A DNA stretch of 64,000 bases from Winogradskyella endarachnes (GCF_009741275.1 NZ_WOWS01000003.1:496001-560000), one strand, 5' to 3'; positions 16,787 to 25,759 are shown, counted from the stretch's first letter. Program-made: numbers and translations. Notes: generated by a model not told the origin, from the sequence alone.

Positions 16787-18751
16787 TTGATTTCTCAAAG
16801 TTCCATAGCACAAGTATTTGAAACTGCTCGCGTAGAGGAGGTAATTGGTGATTTTGTTCAATTAAAAAAGTCAGGAAGTAGTTTTAAAGGTTTAAGCCCT
16901 TTTAGTGACGAGCGCTCGCCTAGTTTTATGGTTTCTCCTGTAAAACAAATATGGAAAGATTTTTCAAGTGGAAAAGGTGGCAATGCTGTGACTTTTTTAA
17001 TGGAACATGAGCATTTTACGTATCCAGAAGCTATAAAGTATTTAGCAAAAAAATATAATATTGAAATAGAGGAGACTGAGAGAACAGATGAAGAAAAAGC
17101 AAAGCAAAATGTAAGAGAAAGTCTGTATTTAGTAAGTGAGTATGCTAATACTTATTTTCAAAATGTATTGCATAACACCGATCAAGGTAAAGCTATAGGT
17201 CTCAGTTACTTTAAAGAGCGCGGTTTCACAGAAGAAACTATTAAGAAATTTCAGTTAGGTTATTCTTTAGATGAGTGGCAAGCGTTTTCAGACGAGGCAT
17301 TAAGTAAGGGTTATAAATTAGAGTTTTTAGCTGCTACAGGTCTTACTATTGTAAAAGGCGAGAAGCACTTTGATAGATTTAAAGGTAGAGTAATGTTTCC
17401 TATTCATAGCATGAGTGGGCGCATTCTAGGTTATGGCGGACGAATTTTAACAAATGATAAAAAAGCAGCTAAATATTTAAACTCACCAGAAAGTGAAATT
17501 TACCATAAGAGTAAAGTACTATATGGTTTATACCACGCTAAACAGAGTATTGCAAAAGAAGATAATTGTTATTTGGTAGAAGGATACACAGATGTCATTC
17601 AGTTTTATCAAACTGGAATTAAAAATGTGGTTTCATCTTCTGGTACAGCTTTGTCTGCAGATCAAATACGATTAATAAATAGACTTACAAATAATATTAC
17701 GGTACTTTTTGATGGTGATGCAGCAGGTATAAGAGCCTCTATACGTGGTATCGATTTAATACTAGAACAAGGCGTAAATGTAAAGGTCTGTACGTTTCCA
17801 GATGGCGAAGATCCAGATAGTTTTTCAAAATCTAATACATTAGAAGAGTTAACCGAATATTTAAAAGAAAATGCAAAAGATTTTATTCAGTTTAAAGCAT
17901 CTCTATTGGTTAAAGAAGCTAATAATGATCCTATAAAAAAAGCAGAGACCATTAGAGATATTGTAAATAGTATAGCAAAAATACCTGATCAAATAAAACG
18001 AGAAGTTTACATCCAAGAGTGTGCACGCATTATGGATATTAGCGAAAATGTTTTGTTTAGTACGCTCGCGCAGATTAATAAAAAAGAAAATGCAGAAGCT
18101 AATAAAACATATGAGCAAGACCAAAAGGCTTTTCAGGTTGTGAAAAATGAACCAAAAACTAATAGCAAAGTTGATGTTCAGTTTGAATTAGAACGAAAAA
18201 TTATTGAGATTTTAATGCTTTATGGAGACAGAACGGAGCAGTTTGAAGATTTAATGTTAAAAGAAGATGAGGTTACTAAAGAGTTAGTGTTAGAACAAGT
18301 GCAACAAGAAGCTAGAGTTTTTGAAAAAATATATTTAGACCTACAAGAAGACGAAATGCAGTTTTCTAATCCGCAATTTAAAGCGCTCTATTATTCTTTA
18401 ATTGATAAACTAAATCAAGATGAAAACTTTTCAACTAAAAATTTTGTTAATCAATTAGATCAAGATTCTGCAAATACAATAACTACTATCTTAATGGAGG
18501 ATGAACGTTATAGTTTGCATGATTGGCAACGTAATATGATTGTACCTAAAGAAAAGAAAGATTCTGTAGCGCAATTAGTGAGTCAGACTATACTTAGTTT
18601 ACGTTGTCATTTAATAGATTTAAAAGTAGCAGAATATAAAAATGAAACTTTAAATGAAAATGCAGATTTACGTACTATTATTTCAGATGTAAAAGATTAT
18701 TTAGGTCTTAAGATGTTACTATCTAGAAAACTTGGAAAGGTGGTAGGTTAA
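16787..18751 (+). CDS. dnaG: DNA primase with degenerate zinc-binding domain
   Basis: 654-residue replicative primase that lays down RNA primers for the DnaB helicase. The N-terminal zinc-ribbon fold is recognisable (FKGLSPFSDERSPSFMVS), but the four metal ligands expected from E. coli DnaG (Cys40, His43, Cys61, Cys64) align to Ser37, Ser40, Asp58 and Ser61, so zinc binding looks lost. The TOPRIM core is intact: VEGYTDVIQF supplies the catalytic Glu and LFDGDAAGIRA the DxD. The C-terminal helicase-interaction domain is present. The start is a TTG at 16787 giving MISQSSIAQVFETARVEE; no upstream ATG is in frame. A terminator follows at 18775. Confidence 0.95.
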   Translation: MISQSSIAQVFETARVEEVIGDFVQLKKSGSSFKGLSPFSDERSPSFMVSPVKQIWKDFSSGKGGNAVTFLMEHEHFTYPEAIKYLAKKYNIEIEETERTDEEKAKQNVRESLYLVSEYANTYFQNVLHNTDQGKAIGLSYFKERGFTEETIKKFQLGYSLDEWQAFSDEALSKGYKLEFLAATGLTIVKGEKHFDRFKGRVMFPIHSMSGRILGYGGRILTNDKKAAKYLNSPESEIYHKSKVLYGLYHAKQSIAKEDNCYLVEGYTDVIQFYQTGIKNVVSSSGTALSADQIRLINRLTNNITVLFDGDAAGIRASIRGIDLILEQGVNVKVCTFPDGEDPDSFSKSNTLEELTEYLKENAKDFIQFKASLLVKEANNDPIKKAETIRDIVNSIAKIPDQIKREVYIQECARIMDISENVLFSTLAQINKKENAEANKTYEQDQKAFQVVKNEPKTNSKVDVQFELERKIIEILMLYGDRTEQFEDLMLKEDEVTKELVLEQVQQEARVFEKIYLDLQEDEMQFSNPQFKALYYSLIDKLNQDENFSTKNFVNQLDQDSANTITTILMEDERYSLHDWQRNMIVPKEKKDSVAQLVSQTILSLRCHLIDLKVAEYKNETLNENADLRTIISDVKDYLGLKMLLSRKLGKVVG

Positions 18752-18774
18752 ACTTTAAATAGTTTTATAAAATA

Positions 18775-18803
18775 AAAAAGCCATATATTTTATATGGCTT
18801 TTT
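18775..18803. terminator. Bidirectional terminator between dnaG and the response regulator
   Basis: 13-bp arms AAAAAGCCATATA / TATATGGCTTTTT around a TTT loop, between two convergent genes. Confidence 0.9.
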
Positions 18804-18823
18804 GTATAAAGAAAGAATTTATC

Positions 18824-19453
18824 TTATGCTAAATTATGATGTTTCGCTTGGTGAATTAAATCTACAATATTATTCACGCTTAGTTTTTTAAATAAGCGTG
18901 CTTTGTACGTGCTTACTGTTTTTTCATTTATATCTAATTCTTGTGCAATTTCTTTATTTTTTCTTCCAATGGAGAGTAGTTTAAGTACTTCAACTTCTCT
19001 AGTAGATAATTTTTTAAACATTCTACTTCTGCTTTTTCGTGTATCTTCATAGCGCAAATGTTTGTCCATTTTATCGCTTAAAGAAGTCTCACCAGCATGT
19101 ATAAGTCTTACAGCTTTTTCTATTTCTTCAACACTAGCTGTTTTGTTTAAATAACCAGATGCACCAGCTTTTAATGTGCTAATAGCATAAATTTCTTCAG
19201 GCTGATGGCTAAACATTAAAACATTAACAGATTTGTATTCTTTTTTAATAGCTCTTAGTGCTGTAATACCATTTAATTCGGGAAGATCAATTTCAGATAT
19301 TATAACATCGACATTATTACGTCTTACAAACTCAAATATTTCAATACCACTTTCTAAACTTCCTATAACTTTTAGGTCTGGTTTACTATTAAGAAACAGC
19401 TCTAGTCCCTTGCGTACTATGGGATGACTATCAACAAGTAAAATATGTATCAT
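18824..19453 (-). CDS. Atypical NarL/LuxR-type response regulator (Glu at the phospho-site)
   Basis: 209 residues: receiver domain 1-120 and LuxR-type helix-turn-helix 145-205 (LSTREVEVLKLLSIGRKNKE, then EKTVSTYKARLFKKL). The receiver keeps Asp8, the Thr/Ser switch region and the conserved Lys in YLNKTAS, but the residue aligned with the phospho-acceptor Asp is Glu54 (IISEIDLPELNG) and the second acidic-pocket residue is Ser9. It may therefore be locked in an active-like state or work without phosphorylation. No histidine kinase gene is near. Lies between dnaG and nadE. Confidence 0.9.
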   Translation of the reverse strand: MIHILLVDSHPIVRKGLELFLNSKPDLKVIGSLESGIEIFEFVRRNNVDVIISEIDLPELNGITALRAIKKEYKSVNVLMFSHQPEEIYAISTLKAGASGYLNKTASVEEIEKAVRLIHAGETSLSDKMDKHLRYEDTRKSRSRMFKKLSTREVEVLKLLSIGRKNKEIAQELDINEKTVSTYKARLFKKLSVNNIVDLIHQAKHHNLA

Positions 19454-19588
19454 TACAATTGTATTTAATTTTTGTTAGGAATTTGTTTTGTCTTAATGAG
19501 CTATTATCAATACAATGTGTGGGGCTTGCTAGTCAAAAATAGTTAAAAAATGATAATTTTCACTATTTAATTACCTTAAACGCAATTT

Positions 19589-20377
19589 TTATTTTAAATT
19601 TTTAGGGATTTCGCAAACAGGAATGGCTATCATTTTATGTTTGTTTGAGGTATTATACCTTGTAAAAATTTTAAACACTTCATGTTGTCTTCCTTCAAAA
19701 TCCTCAGCACTTTTGCCTTCATCTTTCATTTGCATTGCCCATTCTAATTCTGGGTAAGAAGCACCGATTTGGTCTTCGTCACTACGTGCGTCACCAAACA
19801 ATCCATCACTTGGTGCAGCTTTCATAATTGAATCTGGTACTTTTAAATAATCTCCAATTTTGTAGACTTCAGACTTTAATAAATCTGCAATTGGACTTAA
19901 GTCTACGCCACCATCACCATACTTAGTGTAAAAACCAACACCAAAATCTTCCACTTTATTTCCTGTACCTGCAACTAAAAGCCCTAAAAGGCCAGCGTGG
20001 TAGTAAAGCGTAGTCATACGTAAACGAGCTCTTGTATTTGCTAATGCCATATTTACTGTAGTATCTTTACCCTCTAAACTTACTTCAGTTTTAAATTCTT
20101 CAAAAACAGGTGTTAAATCTACACGTGTATCTTTAACGTTTGCATAGCGCTGTTTTAATTGTGCAATATGTTCTTGGGCTCTGGTGACATGACTTGCGGC
20201 TTGATGAATTGGCATTTCAATACAAAGGACGTCTAAGCCTGTTTCTGCACATAGTGTTGAGGTTACGGCAGAATCTATTCCGCCAGATACACCAACAACA
20301 AATCCTTTAACGCCTGCTTTTGTAGCATAGTCCTTTAACCAATTTACAATATGATTTACAATATTTTCTGTTTGCAT
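19589..20377 (-). CDS. nadE: NAD(+) synthase (ammonia-dependent)
   Basis: 262 residues. Makes NAD from deamido-NAD, ATP and ammonia, the last step of NAD biosynthesis. The P-loop-like ATP pyrophosphatase motif SGGIDS is at residues 31-36, and later family blocks GTGNKVEDFGVGFYTKYGDG and PIADLLKSEVY are present. There is no N-terminal glutaminase domain, so it is the short NH3-dependent form. It is divergent from gldB with only a short shared promoter region; this adjacency is typical of gliding flavobacteria and does not by itself imply a motility role. Confidence 0.96.
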   Translation of the reverse strand: MQTENIVNHIVNWLKDYATKAGVKGFVVGVSGGIDSAVTSTLCAETGLDVLCIEMPIHQAASHVTRAQEHIAQLKQRYANVKDTRVDLTPVFEEFKTEVSLEGKDTTVNMALANTRARLRMTTLYYHAGLLGLLVAGTGNKVEDFGVGFYTKYGDGGVDLSPIADLLKSEVYKIGDYLKVPDSIMKAAPSDGLFGDARSDEDQIGASYPELEWAMQMKDEGKSAEDFEGRQHEVFKIFTRYNTSNKHKMIAIPVCEIPKNLK

Positions 20378-20406
20378 AATTTTTCAGTTTTTAATTCAAA
20401 GAAGTG

Positions 20407-20414
20407 TACCTTTG
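20407..20414 (+). promoter_or_regulatory. -7 promoter box (TACCTTTG) for gldBC
   Basis: Exact TAnnTTTG match. It overlaps the TTG at 20412 that begins the longest open frame, so transcription starting near 20421 excludes that codon and fixes the gldB start at 20451 or 20463. Confidence 0.7.
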
Positions 20415-20450
20415 TACAACAAAAATAAAGCAAACGTGTTAGGATTAAAA

Positions 20451-21419
20451 ATGTTTTGTAAAATGCAGATAAGATTTTATGTAATAATACTAGGATTGTT
20501 ACTTTTTTCTTGTGAAAAGGAATCAAAGGTTGAAAAAGAAATCGCTCAAATAGAGGTTAATTTTGATGTAGAACGTTTTGATAAAGCGTTTGCAGAGGCA
20601 AAACCAGAAGATTTAGGTCAATTAAAAGGTGCTTATCCATTTTTCTTTTCAACAAATTCTGATACTTATTGGGTTGAAAAAATGAACGATAGTCTACAAA
20701 AAGTATTGCTGCATGAAGTTCAACTAGAGTTTACTGATTTTAAAGGTATAAAAGAGGAATTTAAAAGTTTATTTCAGCATCTTAAGTTTTATGATAAAGC
20801 ATTCAAGATACCAAGAGTAATAACATTAACGAACGATGTTGATTATAGAAATAAAACATTTGTAAACGATTCTATAGTACTTGTGGCATTAGATAATTAT
20901 TTAGGGGCTGATCATGAGTTTTATCAAAATATACCTATGTATATAGCTTCAAATATGGAGAAAAATCAAATTATTTCTGATGTTACTGGTAAATACGCGT
21001 CTAAATATATGTTTCAAACTAAACGAAGTACGTTCTTAGACGAAATGATTTATTTTGGAAAACTGCTTTATTTCAAAGATGTTATAATTCCTTTTAAAAC
21101 TGACGCGGAAAAAATCGGATATTCTGATATGCAATTAAAATGGGCAGAAGTTAATGAAAGTCAGATATGGAGTCATTTTATAGAAAAAGAAATGTTATAT
21201 AGTACTGATGCTAAATTGGCAAGTCGTTTTATTGCAGATGCCCCATTTAGTAAGTTTGGGTTAGAATTAGATAATGATTCGCCTGGACGTTTAGGGCAAT
21301 ATATAGGTTGGCAGATAGTTAAGGCATATGCAGAGAATACAGAAGCTAGTATTTTAAATATTATGCAAACCGAACCTGAAGAAATTTTTACCAAAGCAAA
21401 ATTTAAACCCAAAAAGTAA
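20451..21419 (+). CDS. gldB: Gliding motility lipoprotein GldB
   Basis: 322-residue lipoprotein required for gliding and T9SS function in Flavobacterium johnsoniae. The N-terminus has a short signal peptide with lipobox LLLFSC, so the mature protein is an acylated, probably inner-leaflet-facing periplasmic lipoprotein. The body (EVNFDVERFDKAFAEAKPED, later NIPMYIASNMEKNQI and ESQIWSHFIEKEMLYSTD) matches GldB. The frame reads back to a TTG at 20412, but that lies inside the -7 promoter box; ATG 20451 is used and 20463 is also possible. Its stop codon overlaps the gldC start (TAATG), so the two are translationally coupled. Confidence 0.93.
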   Translation: MFCKMQIRFYVIILGLLLFSCEKESKVEKEIAQIEVNFDVERFDKAFAEAKPEDLGQLKGAYPFFFSTNSDTYWVEKMNDSLQKVLLHEVQLEFTDFKGIKEEFKSLFQHLKFYDKAFKIPRVITLTNDVDYRNKTFVNDSIVLVALDNYLGADHEFYQNIPMYIASNMEKNQIISDVTGKYASKYMFQTKRSTFLDEMIYFGKLLYFKDVIIPFKTDAEKIGYSDMQLKWAEVNESQIWSHFIEKEMLYSTDAKLASRFIADAPFSKFGLELDNDSPGRLGQYIGWQIVKAYAENTEASILNIMQTEPEEIFTKAKFKPKK

Positions 21420-21757
21420 TGTCTAAAGTTATAAAATCTAAAATTGTATTAAACGTTGAACTTGATGAAAACCGTGTGCCAGAAAAATTAAATTGGTCGG
21501 CACAAGATGGAGGAGTAAGTAACGAAGAGGCTAAAGCCATTATGTTATCGGTTTGGGATAGTAAGGCTCAAGAAACTTTAAAAATAGATTTATGGACAAA
21601 AGATATGCCTGTAGACGAAATGAAATTATTTTTTCATCAAACATTAGTTACAATGAGTGATACCTTTTTAAGAGCAACGCAAGACGAAAAAATGACGGCT
21701 ACTATGAAAGATTTCTGTGATTATTTTGCGGAGAAATTAGAGCTTAAAAAGACTTGA
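21419..21757 (+). CDS. gldC: Gliding motility protein GldC
   Basis: 112-residue soluble protein that supports efficient gliding in F. johnsoniae; its biochemical role is not known. The pattern KIVLNVELDENRVPEKLNW, DGG and ATMKDFCDYFAEKLEL matches GldC. ATG 21419 overlaps the gldB stop by one base. The 3' end abuts the convergent secreted-protein gene with a single base between them and no visible terminator. Confidence 0.94.
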   Translation: MSKVIKSKIVLNVELDENRVPEKLNWSAQDGGVSNEEAKAIMLSVWDSKAQETLKIDLWTKDMPVDEMKLFFHQTLVTMSDTFLRATQDEKMTATMKDFCDYFAEKLELKKT

Positions 21758-21758
21758 T

Positions 21759-22721
21759 TTATATGTTGTTAGGATTATTAACCATAGCGTAATACGGTTC
21801 TATATTAAAACTCTCAGAAGGTATTGAGGTAAAATTATCCTTATTCATTTTTTTGTGCTTAACAAATTTAGTTGGGTCGTAAACGGTCCAAATAATAAGT
21901 TCGTTTAAGCGACCAGCTTTAGTCTTTTTGTCAATTTCTATTTTTCTAATCATGTAATCTACGGTGTCTTGATCACCTAGTTTTAGTACTTTTTGAGAAT
22001 TTTGACCATTGTTAATTCTGTACTCTACCCAATATTTACTTACAATTCTGTTAGCTCTTGCGCCATCATCATCAGCTCTGGTTGATCTTCTACTAGGTTG
22101 TTCTTCAGCCTTAAATAAAGATAAACTGCTTTCTGCTGGTTTTTTTGGTTTAGTGTAGGTAACTTTTCTTGTAAGTCTTGGTTTTTTTTCAGCCTTTTTA
22201 CCTGCATCGGCTAAGTCCGTGTTTTTAGTTACAATTTGAGTATTAGTTATTTCTTGTTCAGGCGCCTTAGTCTCTGCTATTATAATTTCTTCCTTAATTA
22301 CAGGTGTTTCTGCCTTTGCAATAAGCTCTTGTTTGGATGTCGTTTTTGTTCCAAATAAATCAGAGGTATCTGTAACTATTGGTGCAACATCTGGTAGCTC
22401 AAATGGTTCGTTTCTTAAAAGTGTAATAACTATAAGTTTATCACTTAATAATGCTTCTACAATATATCTACCTACTGGTACGTCTGCAATAGGAATAGTT
22501 ATTTCTTTGTTTCTTACTTTAACAACACGCTCAAAATCGTCATTAAAAACAACGACTTCATAGATAGTTCGTTCGCATTTCAAAATGAGACTATCTCCTG
22601 TTTTATTAAGATTGTGTTTAAGCTCTTTTGCTCTTACATTTACGTTTTGATACAACGTAGATTTCTGGCCATAAACTAAAGATGCCAAAAGTAAGAATAC
22701 AAATGTGTATAGGGTTTTCAT
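21759..22721 (-). CDS. Secreted protein of unknown function, paralogue 1
   Basis: 320 residues with a signal peptide (cleaved near YG|QK, residue 18). Residues 25-105 form a compact beta-rich domain containing KELKHNLNKTGDSLILKC and VPVGRYIVEALL. A Thr/Lys/Glu-rich, low-complexity linker with SSLSLFKAEEQPSRRSTRAD follows at about residues 120-225. The C-terminal domain (residues 225-320) has KYWVEYRINNGQNSQKVLKL and ELIIWTVYDPTKF. The gene at 23039 has the same two end domains without most of the linker. I do not recognise a named family; location beside gldBC hints at the cell surface or motility but proves nothing. Confidence 0.75.
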   Translation of the reverse strand: MKTLYTFVFLLLASLVYGQKSTLYQNVNVRAKELKHNLNKTGDSLILKCERTIYEVVVFNDDFERVVKVRNKEITIPIADVPVGRYIVEALLSDKLIVITLLRNEPFELPDVAPIVTDTSDLFGTKTTSKQELIAKAETPVIKEEIIIAETKAPEQEITNTQIVTKNTDLADAGKKAEKKPRLTRKVTYTKPKKPAESSLSLFKAEEQPSRRSTRADDDGARANRIVSKYWVEYRINNGQNSQKVLKLGDQDTVDYMIRKIEIDKKTKAGRLNELIIWTVYDPTKFVKHKKMNKDNFTSIPSESFNIEPYYAMVNNPNNI

Positions 22722-23038
22722 AATAAGTAGGTTTTGTTTTGGGGAAACAATGCTACAAATATGTACATTTCCTCGTTAAAATCAAAGGTATTTCCTTTAT
22801 AATTAGCACTTTCTAAAAAAGGACGTGCTACATATTTAACAAGTTGATGTATATTCCGTAGCGTTTAATAGTATAAAATAAGACATTGAACAACGCTATT
22901 TAAGGTATATAATATTTAATTATTTGTTTTTATAATATTGTTATACAGTTGATTAGATGGTTTGTAAAAGTGTCCAATCTTGGGAGCGTAATAACAATTA
23001 TTTAAATTTAATACTAATGGATATTAATATTTTACATT
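22722..23038. other. Non-coding gap between paralogues
   Basis: 317 bases of AT-rich sequence. The part next to 22721 holds a near-match -7 box for the minus strand (CATATTTG at about 22752-22759). Otherwise I see no gene, RNA or repeat. Confidence 0.45.
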
Positions 23039-23791
23039 TTAAAGACTATTACTGGTTGCTGTAGAATAATATGGAGTTGTATTAAAGGATTTGGTTGTGG
23101 ATGTATAAACGTAATCTGGGTTAGAAACTTGGTTCTCCATAAAGTCAGCAGTGTTGTATACTTCCCAAATAGTTAATTCATTAAATTTGCCGCTATCACT
23201 GTTAAGTTCACTTTTATGTTTTGCAATCATTCTGTCGACAGAATTCTGATCGACTAGCTTCATAGTTTTACTCGAGCCATTTTGATTGTTAACTTGTAAT
23301 ATAACCCAATAAAATTTATTGGGTTTAGTATTTTGATGTGATTTTTTTTCTCTAGTGAGAATGTAAGATATACTTATCTTTGGTGCGACTTTAATAACAT
23401 TTAAAGTTTCATCTAACATCATGCCTTGGCCTTCTGCAGGTTCATTATTATAAGCGATATCTTTAGAAAAATCTTCGTGTTTTATTAAATCTATTAAAAT
23501 AATTTTGTTGGTAAGTTTTGCTTCAATAATAAATTTACCTTGAGGCATGTCTTCTAGGGAAATTTTAGTTTTTAAATCATTAACTAAAACGGTTTTTTCA
23601 AAATCTTCATTAAAAAAATCAACTTCAATTATTTTTTTGTCACATTCTAAAATTAAACTATCTTTTGTTTTGTTAAGGTTGTGTTTTAATTCCTTGGCTT
23701 GTGGATGTGTGTTTTTTACTAAGGTAATCTTTTGACTAAAACCATTAAGAGTTGAGAAGGTGATAAGTAGTGTGCATATAGTTTTAAACAT
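23039..23791 (-). CDS. Secreted protein of unknown function, paralogue 2
   Basis: 250 residues, signal peptide ending near FS|QK. The N-terminal domain carries KELKHNLNKTKDSLILEC and MPQGKFIIEAKL, and the C-terminal domain FYWVILQVNNQNGSSKTMKL and ELTIWEVYNTADF, all clear counterparts of the neighbouring gene at 21759. The linker is much shorter here. Start: the frame opens at a GTG (23800), but ATG 23791 gives MFKTICTLLITFS, a better signal peptide. The pair looks like a tandem duplication; function unknown. Confidence 0.75.
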   Translation of the reverse strand: MFKTICTLLITFSTLNGFSQKITLVKNTHPQAKELKHNLNKTKDSLILECDKKIIEVDFFNEDFEKTVLVNDLKTKISLEDMPQGKFIIEAKLTNKIILIDLIKHEDFSKDIAYNNEPAEGQGMMLDETLNVIKVAPKISISYILTREKKSHQNTKPNKFYWVILQVNNQNGSSKTMKLVDQNSVDRMIAKHKSELNSDSGKFNELTIWEVYNTADFMENQVSNPDYVYTSTTKSFNTTPYYSTATSNSL

Positions 23792-24013
23792 AATTTTCAC
23801 TTTTTAGATTAGAGGGATTTCGTCAAATACATAAATTTGTATTTGCTTATGCTACAACTAAGTTAAAACCTTAGAAACGAAACTTGTACATAATATTGAT
23901 GTGATGCATTTTTTATAGACAATTCACACTCAAATACGATATAACGCAAAAAAACAAGATTTAATTATAATCAATTTTGCTATGGTAAAATTGTAAAATA
24001 TATAAATTGACTT

Positions 24014-24637
24014 ATGAAAAATATACTATTTGGTATCATTATCGCAATTATTGTCATTTTCACGTTTAAATATTGTGATGATAAAAGAGAGGATAAAATG
24101 GTGATTGAAGAGCACAGTGCTCTTATCCAAGAACAAATTAAAAATGTTGGTAAATTGGTAGTCACAGAAGGACACTTTTCTGAAGTCTTTAGTTACAAAA
24201 ATTCAAAAGCCATTTTTGGAGAGTATCTTTCAGCAGACAAAAAAGCCCTTGTAGTTGTAAATGCAGATGTTACTGTTGCTTATGACTTAAGTAAAATAGA
24301 ATACAATATAGATGAAGGTACCAAAACACTTCAAATTATAAAAATCCCAAAAGAGGAAATAAAAATCAGTCCAGATTTTGAATATTACGATATTCAATCA
24401 GATTATTTAAATCAATTTGAAGCAAGCGATTATAATAAGATAAAACAGACCGTTAGTCAGTCTCTTTTAAAAAAAATTGAAGCATCCGATTTAAAATCCA
24501 ACGCTCAAAATCGTTTAATCAGTGAACTTTCTAAATTCTTTATGTTAACTAATTCATTGGGTTGGACTTTAGAGTACAATCAAAAGCCTGTAGAAAGTAT
24601 AAATCAACTTAATAATCTCGAAGATTTTTTAGACTAA
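24014..24637 (+). CDS. DUF4230 domain-containing membrane protein
   Basis: 207 residues with one N-terminal transmembrane helix (residues 3-20), then a periplasmic or cytoplasmic domain. The sequence KLVVTEGHFSEVFSYKNSKA near residue 47, the beta strand pattern ALVVVNADVTVAYDLSKIEY and the C-terminal helix around LTNSLGWTLEY match DUF4230, a family of unknown function widespread in Bacteroidetes and Firmicutes. Convergent with the rhodanese gene, 3 bases apart, with no terminator seen. Confidence 0.82.
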   Translation: MKNILFGIIIAIIVIFTFKYCDDKREDKMVIEEHSALIQEQIKNVGKLVVTEGHFSEVFSYKNSKAIFGEYLSADKKALVVVNADVTVAYDLSKIEYNIDEGTKTLQIIKIPKEEIKISPDFEYYDIQSDYLNQFEASDYNKIKQTVSQSLLKKIEASDLKSNAQNRLISELSKFFMLTNSLGWTLEYNQKPVESINQLNNLEDFLD

Positions 24638-24640
24638 GAC

Positions 24641-24949
24641 TTAACCTAATTTTCGTTGTAGACTACCAATTCCACCACCATTTATGGCATCTACACCTTT
24701 AGATTTTAATAAGCTTGTTGCACTACCAGAACGCATGCCGCTTGCGCAATAAGCAATAACGGGTTTGTTTAACCTTACAATCTCATTAATTCTATTGCCT
24801 AATTCCTGTACAGGAATATGAATAGCGTTTTTTATATGTCCGCCTTGATATTCACTTTTGGTACGCACATCCAATATTACAGCACCTTTTTCAATATATT
24901 CTGCAACATTGTTAGTTGATTTTCCAAATAAAGCATTAAATAATCCCAT
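24641..24949 (-). CDS. Rhodanese-like domain protein
   Basis: Single-domain rhodanese of 102 residues. The catalytic loop is CASGMRSG, with the active-site Cys near residue 68, preceded by AVILDVRTKSEYQGGHI and followed by a Gly-rich end. Such short proteins carry sulfane sulfur as a persulfide for transfer to other proteins or detoxification. It is a single gene and the physiological partner is unknown. Confidence 0.9.
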   Translation of the reverse strand: MGLFNALFGKSTNNVAEYIEKGAVILDVRTKSEYQGGHIKNAIHIPVQELGNRINEIVRLNKPVIAYCASGMRSGSATSLLKSKGVDAINGGGIGSLQRKLG

Positions 24950-25062
24950 AGTCTATAATTTTTGTCAAAATTCTAAAAAGCATTAAGAACCCAGCGTAAC
25001 CAAAGTTACATTATTTAATAAGAAGCATAAAAATCTTCTTACCTTAGTGTTTTAAATCGTTC

Positions 25063-25635
25063 ATGAAGACTGAAACACGTAAAGAAGAAATTATAAGAGT
25101 TGCTGCAAAACTTTTTAAACAAAAAGGATATAGTGCGGTAACCATGAGAGACATAGCAAAAGCAATGGGTATAAAAGCAGCTAGTCTTTATAATCATATC
25201 AATTCTAAACAAGATATTTTAAACGAAATCATTATTTCTTTAGCAGAAGCCTTTACTCAAGAGATGAAGCAAATTCAATCTTCAGGTGTTAATAGTATTG
25301 ATAAACTCAAGAAAATTATAGAGCTTCATGTTAATATTTCAAGTCAAAATATTTATGGCATGGCGTCCCTAAATAATGATTGGATGCACCTCAAAGATAA
25401 ATTACAATACTATCTAAAACTACGTAATACATACGAAGACGATTTTAAAACTATTTTAATTGATGGTATTACTAAAAATGAAATCATTAACATAAAACCA
25501 GAAGTGATGATGTTTTCTATTCTTACTACGCTGCGCTCGCTCTACATCTGGATACCAAAAAAAGAACAACTCAATCTAGAAGCTTTAACCGACGATTTAA
25601 TTAATGTTCTCATTAATGGAATTGCTAAAGAATAG
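25063..25635 (+). CDS. TetR/AcrR-family regulator, probable repressor of the paa genes
   Basis: 190 residues. The N-terminal helix-turn-helix (AAKLFKQKGYSAVTMRDIAK, then AASLYNHINSKQDIL) is TetR type. The ligand-binding part is helical and not diagnostic. It lies directly upstream of paaE in the same direction, separated by 180 bases that hold a promoter box and a 10-bp-arm palindrome. By analogy with the PaaR regulators of other bacteria it is expected to bind phenylacetyl-CoA and release its operator, but the ligand is inferred. Confidence 0.85.
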   Translation: MKTETRKEEIIRVAAKLFKQKGYSAVTMRDIAKAMGIKAASLYNHINSKQDILNEIIISLAEAFTQEMKQIQSSGVNSIDKLKKIIELHVNISSQNIYGMASLNNDWMHLKDKLQYYLKLRNTYEDDFKTILIDGITKNEIINIKPEVMMFSILTTLRSLYIWIPKKEQLNLEALTDDLINVLINGIAKE

Positions 25636-25709
25636 CATCATAAACTGATGTTTTATTAAGTTATAGAGTCTTAAAATGACATTAACACTAAAATCGATTA
25701 ATTTTTTTG

Positions 25710-25717
25710 TAGTTTTG
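25710..25717 (+). promoter_or_regulatory. -7 promoter box (TAGTTTTG) for the paa operon
   Basis: Exact TAnnTTTG match about 100 bases before the paaE start, giving a long leader. The candidate TetR operator begins 6 bases downstream, at the predicted transcription start. Confidence 0.65.
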
Positions 25718-25722
25718 TTTAT

Positions 25723-25744
25723 AAAACTAACAAGTGTTAGTTTT
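25723..25744. promoter_or_regulatory. Candidate TetR operator in the paaE promoter
   Basis: Two perfect 10-base arms, AAAACTAACA and TGTTAGTTTT, separated by AG. The size and symmetry suit a TetR dimer, and the site overlaps the expected transcription start, where binding would block transcription. The core CTAACA-AG-TGTTAG resembles the shape of the PaaR site I recall for Thermus (CNAACGNNCGTTNG). Binding by the adjacent TetR is inferred. Confidence 0.65.
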
Positions 25745-25759
25745 TTTTTAAAATAATAT

